This document shows positions 1 to 8,356 of a stretch of DNA of 64,000 bases, piece after piece (within the stretch, counting starts at the first letter, position 1; the number at the start of each line of letters is the position of its first letter). The stretch is taken from contig JABUFB010000012.1 in assembly GCA_013314775.1 (NCBI GenBank), forward strand, positions 185,733 through 249,732. The letters run 5' to 3'. The notes under the pieces were generated by a model. The model ran no database searches, was not told the DNA's origin, and saw only the letters and a list, made by a program, of their open reading frames with translations. A program made the position numbers and the translations under genes. The DNA comes from Armatimonadota bacterium (GTDB taxonomy: Bacteria > Armatimonadota > Zipacnadia > Zipacnadales > JABUFB01).

Positions 1-18
1 GCCTGAAAAGTCGCCCGC

Positions 19-579
19 TCACTGCTGCGGCGCGCTCGTGGTCGGCGGAATCTCAACTTCCATGTGCACCGGGCCCTCGACGGTCACGTCGAACGTGTTC
101 ATATCGATGATGATCGTTTGGCCCGTGAGTTTCGCGGGCTGGCTGTTGGGCGGCTGCGGGATCGTGCTCATGACGGCCTCGGCGCCGCCGGTGAGCTTCA
201 CGATACGCGAATCGCCCAAGAATTGCGCGTCTCCCTTGCAGTCCGCGGTGATGATCCGTTGCCTGCCCTCAGTGTCTTTGGCTTCGGTGATGTCGAAATG
301 CACGGGGCCGGAAGCGGTGATGCGCTCGATCCTGTTCCCATCGGCGCTAAATTTCCCGCTGATGCGCTCGGAAGTCATGACGGACTTGTCTTCGCCCTTG
401 ATCTCCACCCTGCAGCCGCCGGAGAACTCGATCTCTCCGGTCTTCCAGTTGTACGTCGCCTTGCGGTTCGCCGTGATAGTCGCCTGCTGGGTCTGCTTCT
501 CGGCTGCCAGGGCGAGGCCGGAGGTGATCAGAAGCAAGCCTGTCACTATCGCTGTCGTAATGCGTTGTGCGCGTCTCAT
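19..579 (-). CDS. lptA: LptA/OstA-like periplasmic LPS-transport protein
   Basis: 186-aa protein with an N-terminal signal peptide (residues about 1-25, ending ALA-AE) followed by OstA-type beta-strand repeats (phrases such as EIEFSGGCRVEIKG and DAQFLGDSRIVKLTGGAEA). This is the fold of LptA, which bridges LptC and LptD and carries LPS across the periplasm. The ATG has a good ribosome site (GGAGG, 8 nt upstream). It lies 31 nt downstream of an LptC-like gene on the same strand, which supports the role. Whether it is true LptA or another OstA-domain protein cannot be settled from sequence alone; an Lpt ATPase (LptB) is not in the window. Confidence 0.75.
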   Translation of the reverse strand: MRRAQRITTAIVTGLLLITSGLALAAEKQTQQATITANRKATYNWKTGEIEFSGGCRVEIKGEDKSVMTSERISGKFSADGNRIERITASGPVHFDITEAKDTEGRQRIITADCKGDAQFLGDSRIVKLTGGAEAVMSTIPQPPNSQPAKLTGQTIIIDMNTFDVTVEGPVHMEVEIPPTTSAPQQ

Positions 580-610
580 GCGAATTTCCTCCGTGTCAGA
601 CGGAACTGCC

Positions 611-1546
611 TTACCTGGGCACCCGAGCCCGGGCTGTCACCTTGCCCAGGAACGTTGCAGTCCCACTCTTCGCATCGATGATGAGTTTCGGGGCCGTGGC
701 TGTGACGCCCTTTCCCTTCAGTGTGACGCCGCCGGACAGCTCCCAGTTCTTGCCGTCGTTGGTTGCTCTTGCCCGGGGAGCCTCGGCGGTGATGTTCTCG
801 TGGGTCACTTTCACGCCGCCGCTGAGGTCCAGGCGGCCGTCCTTGCGGCGAAATATCGCCTTCTCGGTGCGCGCATGGTATCCGTGGCCGTCCAGCGTCG
901 GAGAGCCCGTGAGCGTAGCCACCGCTGTGTCGCTGTCGACTGTGGCCTGCCCGCACTTCACTGAGTAGCCCTGGTACTGCAGCGTCACCGTGTCCGACAG
1001 CGTGATCATGTCTGAAGCCCGTTCAGCCACAAGCTTGCCGGATTTCAGGTCGTACCCCGCGTACGACGCCGTTACAGGGCCGGATGCCTCCAGCACCTGC
1101 GTGCCCATGTTGTAGTCGAGGCTCTCGCAGGCGAAAGACGACCCTCCCACCGTGGACTTGGCTTCCACCCCGTCAGCGAACCGGACCGCGCGATTCTTCA
1201 TATCAATGACGAACTGCTCGGCGCGGACTTCCAGTTTTTCCTCAGCGCCCCGAGCCAGCTCCCACAGAATATCGGTCCCGGTGGCGCGCATGGTCTTGCG
1301 GTCGAAGGCAATGCTGCCGCGGCTTTTCACCTGCCACAGGAGTTTGCCCTGGTCGTCATACTCGTTGAGCTTGAGCCCTTCAAACTCGACCTGGATGCGC
1401 TCCAGGTCGTTCGGCTTCTTCGTTGCGACGGGCCTGCCCCTGTCATCTCCGGCAGGCGTCCCTGGCTGTCGGGTGGCCAGCCAGACCACCCCTATCGACA
1501 ACAGCACGGCGGCCGCCGCCACCAGGTACGCTACGCGTGGTCTCAT
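611..1546 (-). CDS. lptC: LptC-like LPS export protein with extra OstA-type region
   Basis: 311-aa bitopic protein: one N-terminal membrane segment (about residues 5-24) and a periplasmic part. Residues about 45-150 look like LptC (LKLNEYDDQGKLLWQVKS, then A-D-G-V-E-A-type strands). The remaining half continues in OstA-like beta repeats (SGGVKVTHENITAEAPRARA, SGGVTLKGKGVTATAPKL). Typical LptC is about 190 aa, so this is a longer LptC-plus-LptA-like arrangement, as seen in several non-proteobacterial diderms. LptC couples the inner-membrane LptBFG extractor to LptA. It starts 12 nt after the GT2 gene and precedes lptA by 31 nt, so the three are very likely co-transcribed. Confidence 0.72.
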   Translation of the reverse strand: MRPRVAYLVAAAAVLLSIGVVWLATRQPGTPAGDDRGRPVATKKPNDLERIQVEFEGLKLNEYDDQGKLLWQVKSRGSIAFDRKTMRATGTDILWELARGAEEKLEVRAEQFVIDMKNRAVRFADGVEAKSTVGGSSFACESLDYNMGTQVLEASGPVTASYAGYDLKSGKLVAERASDMITLSDTVTLQYQGYSVKCGQATVDSDTAVATLTGSPTLDGHGYHARTEKAIFRRKDGRLDLSGGVKVTHENITAEAPRARATNDGKNWELSGGVTLKGKGVTATAPKLIIDAKSGTATFLGKVTARARVPR

Positions 1547-1558
1547 CGGCGCTGGGCC

Positions 1559-2263
1559 TCAATCGATGAAGCGGAACTTCAGGATGGTCCACAGGGCAGC
1601 GAAGCCGTCACGCCAACCGATTTTCTTGCCCTCACGGATGGTGCGGGGAGAATAGCGGATGGGGATTTCGGCCACGCGCTTGCCCGAGCGCCGGGCCCCT
1701 TTGACGAACTTCGCGGCGATCTCGAAGTCCAGGTCGAAACTATTGCTCCGCAGGTTCAGGCCCTGGAAGACTTCGCGCCGGGCCAGCTTGTAGCAGCTGG
1801 CGATGTCCGTCAACCCGCTCCAGAAAAGGATTCGGAAGAATGCATTGATCGCTTCGCGCCCGAGGGAAAACGCCCCCGGCGGGAGCTTCTCCCCGCGCGC
1901 CTTCATCCCTCTAATGCGGGACCCGATCACCGCGAAAGTCTCGGGCTTGCGGGCGGCTTCGAGAAGAACCAGGTAATCCTGTGGGTCGTATTCCAGATCG
2001 GCGTCTTGGATGATGATGAACTCGCCCTGCGCCGCGGCGATACCCCTTTTGACAGAGTTGCCCTTGCGCATGTTTCGCTCTTGCAGAATCGCGCGGATGC
2101 CCGGTTGGCTCGCGAGTTCCTGGATTCGCTCGCGGGTGCCGTCGGTAGAGCAGTTGTCGACAAGGATGATCTCCTTGGGCACATCCACCGCGCGCACTCT
2201 GGAGACGATTTCGTCGATGGTCGCTATCTCGTTGTAAGCGGGAATCACCACGCTGAGTTCCAT
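1559..2263 (-). CDS. Family 2 glycosyltransferase (Dpm1-like)
   Basis: 234-aa soluble GT-A glycosyltransferase. The N-terminus ELSVVIPAYNE is the nucleotide-binding strand, VDNCSTDGT follows, and the metal-binding DxD is in IIQDADLEYDP. It matches the polyprenyl-phosphate mannose/glucose synthase group (UDP- or GDP-sugar to polyprenyl phosphate). The C-terminus is short and lacks membrane helices. Its place between rfbF and lptC/lptA suggests a part in LPS or surface-glycan building. The sugar used cannot be read from sequence. ATG start. Confidence 0.85.
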   Translation of the reverse strand: MELSVVIPAYNEIATIDEIVSRVRAVDVPKEIILVDNCSTDGTRERIQELASQPGIRAILQERNMRKGNSVKRGIAAAQGEFIIIQDADLEYDPQDYLVLLEAARKPETFAVIGSRIRGMKARGEKLPPGAFSLGREAINAFFRILFWSGLTDIASCYKLARREVFQGLNLRSNSFDLDFEIAAKFVKGARRSGKRVAEIPIRYSPRTIREGKKIGWRDGFAALWTILKFRFID

Positions 2264-2309
2264 GTCGGCAGTCTACCACAAACCGGCGGCCGAGTGGGAG
2301 ATGGTCCAC

Positions 2310-3089
2310 TCACGCCCACGTCTTCCAGGGCGCGACGCCTGCATCCCAGAGTTCGTTGAGCACCTGGTTGTCCTTGTAAGTGTCCATCGCGGTCCAAAAG
2401 CCGTCATGCTCGTAGGCAATCAACTCCCCCATGGCCGCCAGACGGGGCAGCAGGCCGGTCTCGAAGGGATCGCCCGGCTGCAAGAGATCCAGCACTTCGC
2501 GGCGGAACACGAAGAAACCCCCGTTGATGCGGCTGGGCAACATGGGCTTCTCCTCCAGGGCCGTCACTAAGCCGCCATCGCCGGTCCGCACATGACCCCA
2601 CTGCGAGTGAACCCGGACCGTGGTCATGGTTGCCAGCTTCCCATGGGACAGGTGGAAGTCTGCCAGCGCCCCCAGGTCGATGTCAGACAACCCGTCCCCG
2701 TAGGTTGCCATGAAATGCGGCTCATCCTCGAGGTATCGGCGTGCTAACCGAAGGCGGTCGCCTTTCTCCGTATCCACTCCGGTCGAGCAGAGAGTGACAT
2801 GCCACTCTTCTCGGACGCCGTCGAGAATCGCGACTTCGGGCGTGCCGGCCCCGCTGCTCACACGCACGTCCGCGTCGATGAAGGCCGCATGATTGACGAA
2901 GTAGTCAGTGATCAGGTCGCCACGGTAGCCCAGGAGCAGGACGAATTCGCGGATGTTGCGGGCCATATACATGCGCAGGATATGCCAGATGATGGGGCGG
3001 TCGCCCACGTGGAACAAGGCTTTGGGCATGGGTGCCTGGTCCCCGAATAAACGGGTGCCCCGTCCACCCACGAAGATCGCGGCTTTCAC
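2310..3089 (-). CDS. rfbF: Glucose-1-phosphate cytidylyltransferase-like nucleotidyltransferase
   Basis: 259 aa from a GTG start; the reading frame stays open further upstream, but the family N-terminus (VKAAIFVGGRGTRL) begins exactly at this GTG, with an AGAGGG ribosome site before it. Further RfbF hallmarks are PMPKALFHVGDRPIIWHIL, TYGDGLSDIDL, INGGFFVFRREVLDLL, HDGFWTAMDTYKD and the terminal APWKTW. RfbF makes CDP-glucose from glucose-1-phosphate and CTP, the entry to CDP-3,6-dideoxyhexoses and related O-antigen sugars. The CDP-glucose dehydratase partner (RfbG) is not in the window, so the downstream sugar is unknown. Confidence 0.82.
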   Translation of the reverse strand: MKAAIFVGGRGTRLFGDQAPMPKALFHVGDRPIIWHILRMYMARNIREFVLLLGYRGDLITDYFVNHAAFIDADVRVSSGAGTPEVAILDGVREEWHVTLCSTGVDTEKGDRLRLARRYLEDEPHFMATYGDGLSDIDLGALADFHLSHGKLATMTTVRVHSQWGHVRTGDGGLVTALEEKPMLPSRINGGFFVFRREVLDLLQPGDPFETGLLPRLAAMGELIAYEHDGFWTAMDTYKDNQVLNELWDAGVAPWKTWA

Positions 3090-3123
3090 CGTGAGATCAC
3101 CCTCTCTGCAGGGCCGATTCTGC

Positions 3124-4461
3124 CTACTGAATGAAAGGCGGAGTGAAGCTGTAGCCGCCGGTGAGATGCGCGACCACCGCCCACAGCGACATCGCGAACA
3201 GGACCACTGCCAGGGCCGCAGGCGCGTGGGGGGCGTCCTGGCGCGGCTGCAGGCTCGAGACACCAAGACTGAGCGCCGCCGCGAGGATTGCGCTGACACC
3301 CAGGAAATATCGGGCCTGTGCCTGGTAGAAGACCATATTGAACTGCACAAATCCTCCAAGCGTAAGCAGGCAGGCCAGCCCCGCCAGAGGCCAGACTGGA
3401 TCCAGGGGCTTGTCGGGATCTCTCCCACGCCACCACGCTGCCACAAGCCCCGCCGCGGATGCCAGCCCAATGACGTTGCCCAGCGAGTAGAACAACCGCG
3501 GCATGTACACGGTGGCCTGACCGAACACTCCCCACACGCTCATCCATCCCTGCATCGCTACCAGGGTCCAGTAACCGGACCAGGTCATCCCGCGGTTCAG
3601 GAAGAACTCAGGGGTAGGGCGGTCCCTGAGGAAGATCCTCTGGAAAACGCCCAGCGCCAGAGGCTCTCCGTAGAGGCTGAAGTTCCGCAGTACCCACCAG
3701 CCCCACACTACCGCGCACAGGCCGCCGATGACCAGACTGTTAGCCAGCAGGTAGCGGAAACCGCCTCTTCGCCAGCGTGGCTCAACCAGCAGCAATACCC
3801 CAACCACAGGCACAAGGATGAGGGTACTGGTCTTCGTGAGCAGTCCCGCTGCCAGCGACAGTCCAATCAGTGCTGCCCGGCGAGGGGCAATGCCGGTCCG
3901 CGACCACCGGAGAGCGAAGTACAGAGTGCAGGCCGCGAGAAGTTCGAACAGAGGGTCATTGCTCACGGAGGCGCACACGAACAATCTCCCCGGCGTGAAG
4001 GCAAGCGCCGCGGCTGCGCCCAGATGGACCCACCCTCTGCCGGGCACGAGAACCGCGGCAAGTTGCCAGGCGACGAAGATTGTGATCGCGCCCAGTAGAA
4101 CACTGCACAGTCGGGCCGCGATCAGGCCCGCATCGCCCCACAGCCAGAAGGTCCACAAGACGCTCAGGTAGTACAAAGGCGGCTGGTGGGCTTCGTAGTT
4201 TCCACTGCCACTGGTGAAGACCGGCAGGTCGAGCCTCTCCGCGAGGTCTTTCACATAGAGCCAGTGGGCGCTTTCGTCGGGCGGAGTGAGACGCGAGTCC
4301 GGCGCGGGATCGCGCGGGACGATAAGCGCGGCGGAGACTGCCAACAGCAGGTAAGCGCCAATGACAATCAGCAGCGGCCACGGCATCAGCGGCTTGCGCG
4401 GCTCGGCGCTCGGTCCGCGGTGCTCGGGGGTGATGACCTGTTTCTTCCGGCGCTTGCTCAT
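3124..4461 (-). CDS. ArnT/GT39-type membrane glycosyltransferase
   Basis: 445-aa polytopic protein with about 10-12 hydrophobic segments. After the first membrane helix (about residues 28-48) comes the acidic loop motif TPPDESAHW (59-67) and then EAHQPPLYY, as in GT-C enzymes that take sugars from polyprenyl-phosphate donors (ArnT, PMT). It likely works on the periplasmic face of the inner membrane. The start at MSKRRKK is preferred over an upstream in-frame ATG because the latter only adds a basic, low-complexity 56-residue leader that crosses the divergent promoter region. It ends 34 nt before rfbF. The acceptor (lipid A, O-antigen or protein) is unknown. Confidence 0.78.
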   Translation of the reverse strand: MSKRRKKQVITPEHRGPSAEPRKPLMPWPLLIVIGAYLLLAVSAALIVPRDPAPDSRLTPPDESAHWLYVKDLAERLDLPVFTSGSGNYEAHQPPLYYLSVLWTFWLWGDAGLIAARLCSVLLGAITIFVAWQLAAVLVPGRGWVHLGAAAALAFTPGRLFVCASVSNDPLFELLAACTLYFALRWSRTGIAPRRAALIGLSLAAGLLTKTSTLILVPVVGVLLLVEPRWRRGGFRYLLANSLVIGGLCAVVWGWWVLRNFSLYGEPLALGVFQRIFLRDRPTPEFFLNRGMTWSGYWTLVAMQGWMSVWGVFGQATVYMPRLFYSLGNVIGLASAAGLVAAWWRGRDPDKPLDPVWPLAGLACLLTLGGFVQFNMVFYQAQARYFLGVSAILAAALSLGVSSLQPRQDAPHAPAALAVVLFAMSLWAVVAHLTGGYSFTPPFIQ

Positions 4462-4502
4462 GCGTGATCTCTCAGGCGGATCAGGTGCCTGCACGGCCCC
4501 AT

Positions 4503-4531
4503 TTGACAGGGGCTGCCCACGGCAATATGAT
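4503..4531 (+). promoter_or_regulatory. Sigma-70-type promoter of the racemase gene
   Basis: TTGACA at 4503-4508 and TATGAT at 4526-4531, spacer exactly 17 bp. The predicted start site (about 4538) is only about 10 nt before the ATG at 4548, so the leader is very short and the GGGTGA ribosome site sits at its very 5' end. The element lies between divergent genes. Confidence 0.7.
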
Positions 4532-4547
4532 TGCGCGGGTGATTTTG

Positions 4548-5312
4548 ATGAGTAAGATGATAGGAATCCTCGGCGGTCTTGGACCGAAGGCCGGCGAGGG
4601 GTTGCATGCCGCAATCCTTGGCAACACACGGGCGATCTGCGATCCAGACCACCTGAAAATCCTGTTGTACACCAACCCCCACATTCCCGACAGGACCGAC
4701 TTCCTGCTTGGGCGCATCAGCGAGAACCCGGCGGGCGAAATTCTCCGCTCGCTTCAGCTTCTCGTGCAGTTCGGCGCGGGCGTCTGCTGCGTGCCGTGCA
4801 ACACCGCCACCTGCCCGCCGATCTGGGATGTGGTGGAGGAAGGTTTCGCCCAGTTCGCCAACGGAGCGGAGCTGCTGAACATCGTGCACATCACTGCGGA
4901 CTTCGTGACGCGGACCTACCCCAGCGTGTCTCATGTCGGAGTACTGGCCACCGACGGGACCATTCAAACGGAAGTATACCAGCGCGCGCTGGGGCATCAC
5001 AATGTCAAGGCCGTATTGCCCACGGAAACCAACCAGAAGTTGGTCCAGGGCGCGATCTACCACCCGGAGTGGGGCATCAAGTCCAAGTCCGCCCCGGTCA
5101 CGCAGCAGGCCCGCGATGCCCTGGAAGCAGCGGCCCTCCGTTTGATCGCCGACGGCGCGGAGGCGGTCATCCTCGGATGTACCGAGATCCCCCTGGCGTT
5201 CGACGGCACCCACCTCAAGGGCATCCCGCTAGTCAGCTCTACCGATGTGCTTGCGCGAGAGTGCATTCGGCGGGCCGCAGGCGAGGACAAGCTGGTTCCG
5301 CTCAAACGGTAA
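4548..5312 (+). CDS. Aspartate/glutamate racemase family protein
   Basis: 254 aa; begins with the family signature MIGILGGLGPKAG. The two catalytic cysteines of cofactor-independent racemases are present: C84 in VPCNTA and C211 in LGCTEIPL. Usually the second residue after NTA is His (PCNTAH); here it is Thr. Closest in layout to aspartate racemase (RacD/YgeA type), which makes D-Asp or related D-amino acids for the cell wall or signalling. It is a single gene with its own promoter and is followed by a 10-bp inverted repeat. The in-frame codons upstream (from 4464) run through the promoter and are not used. Confidence 0.85.
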   Translation: MSKMIGILGGLGPKAGEGLHAAILGNTRAICDPDHLKILLYTNPHIPDRTDFLLGRISENPAGEILRSLQLLVQFGAGVCCVPCNTATCPPIWDVVEEGFAQFANGAELLNIVHITADFVTRTYPSVSHVGVLATDGTIQTEVYQRALGHHNVKAVLPTETNQKLVQGAIYHPEWGIKSKSAPVTQQARDALEAAALRLIADGAEAVILGCTEIPLAFDGTHLKGIPLVSSTDVLARECIRRAAGEDKLVPLKR

Positions 5313-5337
5313 AGCGGCCGCAACATGACACAATAGA

Positions 5338-5369
5338 GGGGAACAGGTTTTCCAGCAAGCCTGTTCCCC
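5338..5369. terminator. Perfect 10-bp inverted repeat after the racemase gene
   Basis: GGGGAACAGG (5338-5347) and CCTGTTCCCC (5360-5369) with a 12-nt loop, 26 bp after the racemase stop. No T-run follows on either strand, so it is a weak intrinsic terminator at best or a 3'-end stabilising stem between convergent genes. The rest of 5370-5542 shows nothing recognisable. Confidence 0.4.
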
Positions 5370-5542
5370 GTTCCGCTTCCTGGAGACGGTTGTGGCCCCC
5401 CGCGTTGCAGGCCGGCGGCGTGATCGACGCCCGGAGCACCGAACCCGTGACGCGAGGGAGCGTTCCATTGGCCCACGGCATCGACGGCAGGCGCACCAGG
5501 CACTCGGCCGTCGGCGGGGCATGCTTCCCGCCGGGCCCTCCC

Positions 5543-6634
5543 TTAGCGCAGCGCCTCGTCAACCATCGTCAGGTAGTTCTCCACTGGGATGTAGCTCGGG
5601 ATCGAGTTCCCCGAACCTACTGCGTATCGGCCCTTCGGCGCAAGCTCGTCGATGATTCCACGGACATACGCCCGTAGTCGGTGGGGTTCGGCACGGGTGA
5701 GCATGTCCACGTCGACGCCGCCGAGAATGGCGATGCGATCACCATAGCGCCGGTGCATCTCGGTCACCGGGATGATAGCATCCTCGAAGGAATGTTTCCC
5801 GTCGATGCCCACCTGTTCGATGAGCCAGGGCATGATGGACTCGAGATTTCCGCAGGAATGCAGAAAGTAGGGCAGGCCCCTGTCGTGGGCCATGTCTCGG
5901 AAACGCTTGTGCCACGGCAGCGTGTATTGCTTCAGGTCCTCGGGTGAGATCAGCGTGGCCGTCTTGAACCCCATGTCGTCGCCCGGGAAGACAGCAATGA
6001 GATTGTCCAGATCCAGAATGTGCCGGTAGTATGCCTGCATCAGCTCACCGATACGGTCGCAGACGGCCCTTACGAGATCGGGGGCATCGATCAGCGCGAA
6101 GCATAGTTGCTCGTATGACATGATGGCCGACAAGTGCTCGTAGATGCCTCCTGCGTGGCAGGAGATCAGCCCCATGCCCTCGGGCAGGTGGGCATTCACA
6201 TACTCCAGCGGCGAATAGTCCATCTGCGCCGGATCGGGCCAGGGGTACCGCTCAAAATCCTCCCAGGTCTCGATTGTCCCGTGGTGCTGGTCGCGCCAGG
6301 CGCGTTTCTGGGAGACCCCGGGGGCTGAATCGTCGATCACATGAACATTCGACGGGAAGGGGAGGGCGATCTCAAGGCGCACGAAGTCGTAGCCCATGTG
6401 GTACCAGAATGCGATGAAGTTGTCCCAGTAGGCGGCGAAAGATGCCGGGTCTCCGGCCTGCGGGACTACCCATTCGCGTCCCATGCCCTCCGTGAGGATT
6501 GGACGCATGACCGTGGCGTCCACGAGATACTCCACCAGCGGCGGACGCTGCGGAATATGTTGCCCGAGAAGCGCGCTGATGAAACTGTCGCAGTCGGGGC
6601 TGGGTTGGGCGAGAGGAACGCGGAAATCGCGCAT
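5543..6634 (-). CDS. URO-D family protein (uroporphyrinogen decarboxylase fold)
   Basis: 363-aa (beta/alpha)8 protein of the URO-D superfamily. Visible landmarks: the metal or substrate-binding [13 protein letters not shown] and KHSFED near residues 250-285 and [10 protein letters not shown] near 310, as in corrinoid methyltransferase-related URO-D proteins (MtaA/MtbA group and their uncharacterised relatives). It lacks neighbouring heme genes, and the N-terminus does not carry the porphyrin-binding Arg motif of true HemE as far as I can see. A sugar or methyl-group role is more likely than heme synthesis. ATG with GGAGG 5 nt upstream. Confidence 0.75.
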   Translation of the reverse strand: MRDFRVPLAQPSPDCDSFISALLGQHIPQRPPLVEYLVDATVMRPILTEGMGREWVVPQAGDPASFAAYWDNFIAFWYHMGYDFVRLEIALPFPSNVHVIDDSAPGVSQKRAWRDQHHGTIETWEDFERYPWPDPAQMDYSPLEYVNAHLPEGMGLISCHAGGIYEHLSAIMSYEQLCFALIDAPDLVRAVCDRIGELMQAYYRHILDLDNLIAVFPGDDMGFKTATLISPEDLKQYTLPWHKRFRDMAHDRGLPYFLHSCGNLESIMPWLIEQVGIDGKHSFEDAIIPVTEMHRRYGDRIAILGGVDVDMLTRAEPHRLRAYVRGIIDELAPKGRYAVGSGNSIPSYIPVENYLTMVDEALR

Positions 6635-6902
6635 AATGGCCTCCGGGTTATGGCTGGAGCGAGCTTCTCGCAGGATATGTTCCGCAATCCGCAGGGCAAG
6701 TCCTTCCGGGCAGCAGCCTCACAGGCCCCCTGATGCAGCCGTCCCCTTCCGCCCCCGGAGAGAGGCTGTCGCGCACTCCGCGGGCTGCGAGGTAACAGCG
6801 GCGTCTCCTTTCGTTTCCGGGTACACCCGCGAAAAGAGAAGAAGCCCCGGCTGGACCGAACTCACCTGTTTTCGGGAACGCACCCCCTGCAGCCTCCCGC
6901 GG

Positions 6903-6931
6903 TTGACACAGGCCGGGGTGTTGAATACAGT
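6903..6931 (+). promoter_or_regulatory. Sigma-70-type promoter of the cold-shock gene
   Basis: TTGACA at 6903-6908 and TACAGT at 6926-6931, 17-bp spacer; start site predicted near 6938, giving a leader of about 50 nt to the TTG start codon. This is the only clear signal in the 352-bp divergent gap 6635-6986; I see no gene in that gap. Confidence 0.6.
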
Positions 6932-6986
6932 AGTGAATAGAGCTCGGGTCGCGCCGCTGTCTGGTCCACATCGGGAGGCGAGTTCC

Positions 6987-7241
6987 TTGCGCTTGACGGG
7001 ACGGATCAAGTGGTTCGACGCACAGAAGGGCTATGGGTTCATCGAACGAGAAGGCCAGCCCGACGTGTTCGTCCACTACTCGGCGCTGCAGATGGAAGGG
7101 TTCAAGACGATCGAGGACGGGGCTGAAGTGGAGTTCGAGATCGTCCAGGGGGAGAAGGGTCCGGCAGCCGCGAATGTCGTGAAAATCGCGGCTGGAGGGT
7201 CCGCGGGCGAACCGGATGACTCTTCTGAAGCCCTCTGGTAA
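6987..7241 (+). CDS. Cold-shock domain protein (CspA family), TTG start
   Basis: 84 aa. The cold-shock domain fills the protein: [15 protein letters not shown] contains RNP-1 (KGYGFI) and [10 protein letters not shown] contains RNP-2. It binds single-stranded RNA/DNA and is expected to act as an RNA chaperone. No ATG is available near the domain boundary; TTG at 6987 has a perfect GGAGG 8 nt upstream and gives the usual Csp N-terminus. It has a short hydrophilic C-terminal tail beyond the domain. It stands just upstream of a ribosome-hibernation factor, so both may belong to a stress/stationary response. Confidence 0.88.
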   Translation: MRLTGRIKWFDAQKGYGFIEREGQPDVFVHYSALQMEGFKTIEDGAEVEFEIVQGEKGPAAANVVKIAAGGSAGEPDDSSEALW

Positions 7242-7348
7242 GTACCCGCCCATCGCAATGAGCCAAGATGCCTCCGCTGTCGAACGTCCTTGAGCGTCCG
7301 AGAGCGGGGCATATTCCTGTTCTTGGACCGGGGAGGTTCACGTATCGA

Positions 7349-7924
7349 ATGCGAGTAGAGTTCCAGGGACGTAACTGCGAAGTTTCGGACAAGTTCATGC
7401 AGCATGCCGAACCGCGTATCAGCTCGCTGGAGAGCTTCTTTGATCGAATCCAGGAGATCCGGGTCACGCTCTCAACACAGCGGGCCTGGAAGACCGTTGA
7501 AATCACTCTCGAGGCTGACGGTCTTCTCCTGCGCGCGGAAGAGCGCACAAATGACGAGTTGGCGAGTTTTGACAAGGCCCTGGATCGGCTGGAGCGCCAA
7601 TTGCGCCGGTACCGGGAACGCATGCGGGATCACACCAAGACATCGATCCGCAAGGTTGTCGGCGAGGCTGAAGCCCCTGAGGGTGAGGAGATCGAGGAGG
7701 CCGAGGCCCCCGAAGAAGAGCCGGTGGAGACCGCCAGTGATATCGAGATCGTGCGAACCAAGGCTCACAGTCTGAAACCGATGACCCCAGAAGAAGCGGC
7801 CCTGCAGATGGAACTCGTGGGTCACGATTTCTTCGTGTTCGTAGACGGCCAGAGCGAGCAGGTTGGCGTTGTGTACCGCAGGCGCGATGGGGGCTACGGG
7901 CTCATCGAGCCGCTGGTTGAGTAG
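7349..7924 (+). CDS. hpf: Ribosome hibernation promoting factor, long form
   Basis: 191 aa. Residues 1-100 are the RaiA/HPF S30AE domain (beta-alpha-beta4-alpha; RVEFQGRNCEVSDKF, LEADGLLLRAEE, LDRLERQLRRYRERMRDH). An acidic linker (PEGEEIEEAEAPEEE) leads to the C-terminal dimerisation domain (about 135-191; SLKPMTPEEAALQMELVGH, ending VYRRRDGGYGLIEP). Long HPF alone forms 100S ribosome dimers in stationary phase. The start at MRVEF is the domain start and follows GGGAGG, although 12 nt is a slightly long spacing. A strong hairpin terminator lies 32 bp after the stop. Confidence 0.92.
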   Translation: MRVEFQGRNCEVSDKFMQHAEPRISSLESFFDRIQEIRVTLSTQRAWKTVEITLEADGLLLRAEERTNDELASFDKALDRLERQLRRYRERMRDHTKTSIRKVVGEAEAPEGEEIEEAEAPEEEPVETASDIEIVRTKAHSLKPMTPEEAALQMELVGHDFFVFVDGQSEQVGVVYRRRDGGYGLIEPLVE

Positions 7925-7956
7925 ACCCCGCAGGGCTGGTAATCCCTCTGTCCAAT

Positions 7957-7989
7957 AGACTGCTGGCCCCGCATGGGGGCCAGCAGTCT
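7957..7989 (+). terminator. Terminator hairpin after hpf
   Basis: A 14-bp perfect stem (AGACTGCTGGCCCC / GGGGCCAGCAGTCT) with a 5-nt loop, ending in TT and then AGTGG. The stem is strong but the U-run is short. Confidence 0.65.
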
Positions 7990-8015
7990 TAGTGGCAGCT
8001 TCCGGGGGTGGCGCC

Positions 8016-8318
8016 ATGACGCGACGACAGCTTCAGGCTTTCGTAGAAGCGGCATGGGGGGCCCGCCTGGAAAGAGCGGACCTCGCGCAGATTCAGGAGC
8101 AGTTGCTGGAGCTGCAAGCCCTCGCGAGCCCGCCGCCCGCGGACGGCGTGTTCGTGATCGACGGCGCTCCGGCCGACTATGATACGGCGATGCGCGAGTT
8201 CTTTGGCGCGACACTTGCAGATGAAACTGAGGCAAGTTTCGTCCAGCTCTGGCTCACGGCACTGGAGTTGTGGGTGGCGATCATGGTGCGGCAGGCGCGG
8301 AGCACAGACGAAGCTTGA
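8016..8318 (+). CDS. Small hypothetical protein
   Basis: 100 aa, acidic and mostly helical by composition (QLQAFVEAAWGARLERADL; ASFVQLWLTALELWVAIMV). No family recognised. A GGGGTGG sequence lies 4 nt before the ATG. It directly precedes a glycosyltransferase gene (38-nt gap), so it may be the first gene of that cluster, or the frame could be fortuitous in high-GC DNA; the ribosome site and the lack of a better frame favour a real gene. Confidence 0.5.
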   Translation: MTRRQLQAFVEAAWGARLERADLAQIQEQLLELQALASPPPADGVFVIDGAPADYDTAMREFFGATLADETEASFVQLWLTALELWVAIMVRQARSTDEA

Positions 8319-8356
8319 GCCAAACCCGCCGGCCAAAACCGGACCAGAGGCCCCCG

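Noticed and set aside
38..964. Long plus-strand frame over the lptA/lptC genes
   Set aside because: Antisense to two recognisable genes; Cys/Ser/Arg-rich product with no family pattern, a normal high-GC shadow.
5543..6634. Annotation as HemE (heme biosynthesis)
   Set aside because: Only the superfamily fold is supported; no other heme genes nearby and the HSCGN/GGVDV pattern fits the methyltransferase-related branch better.
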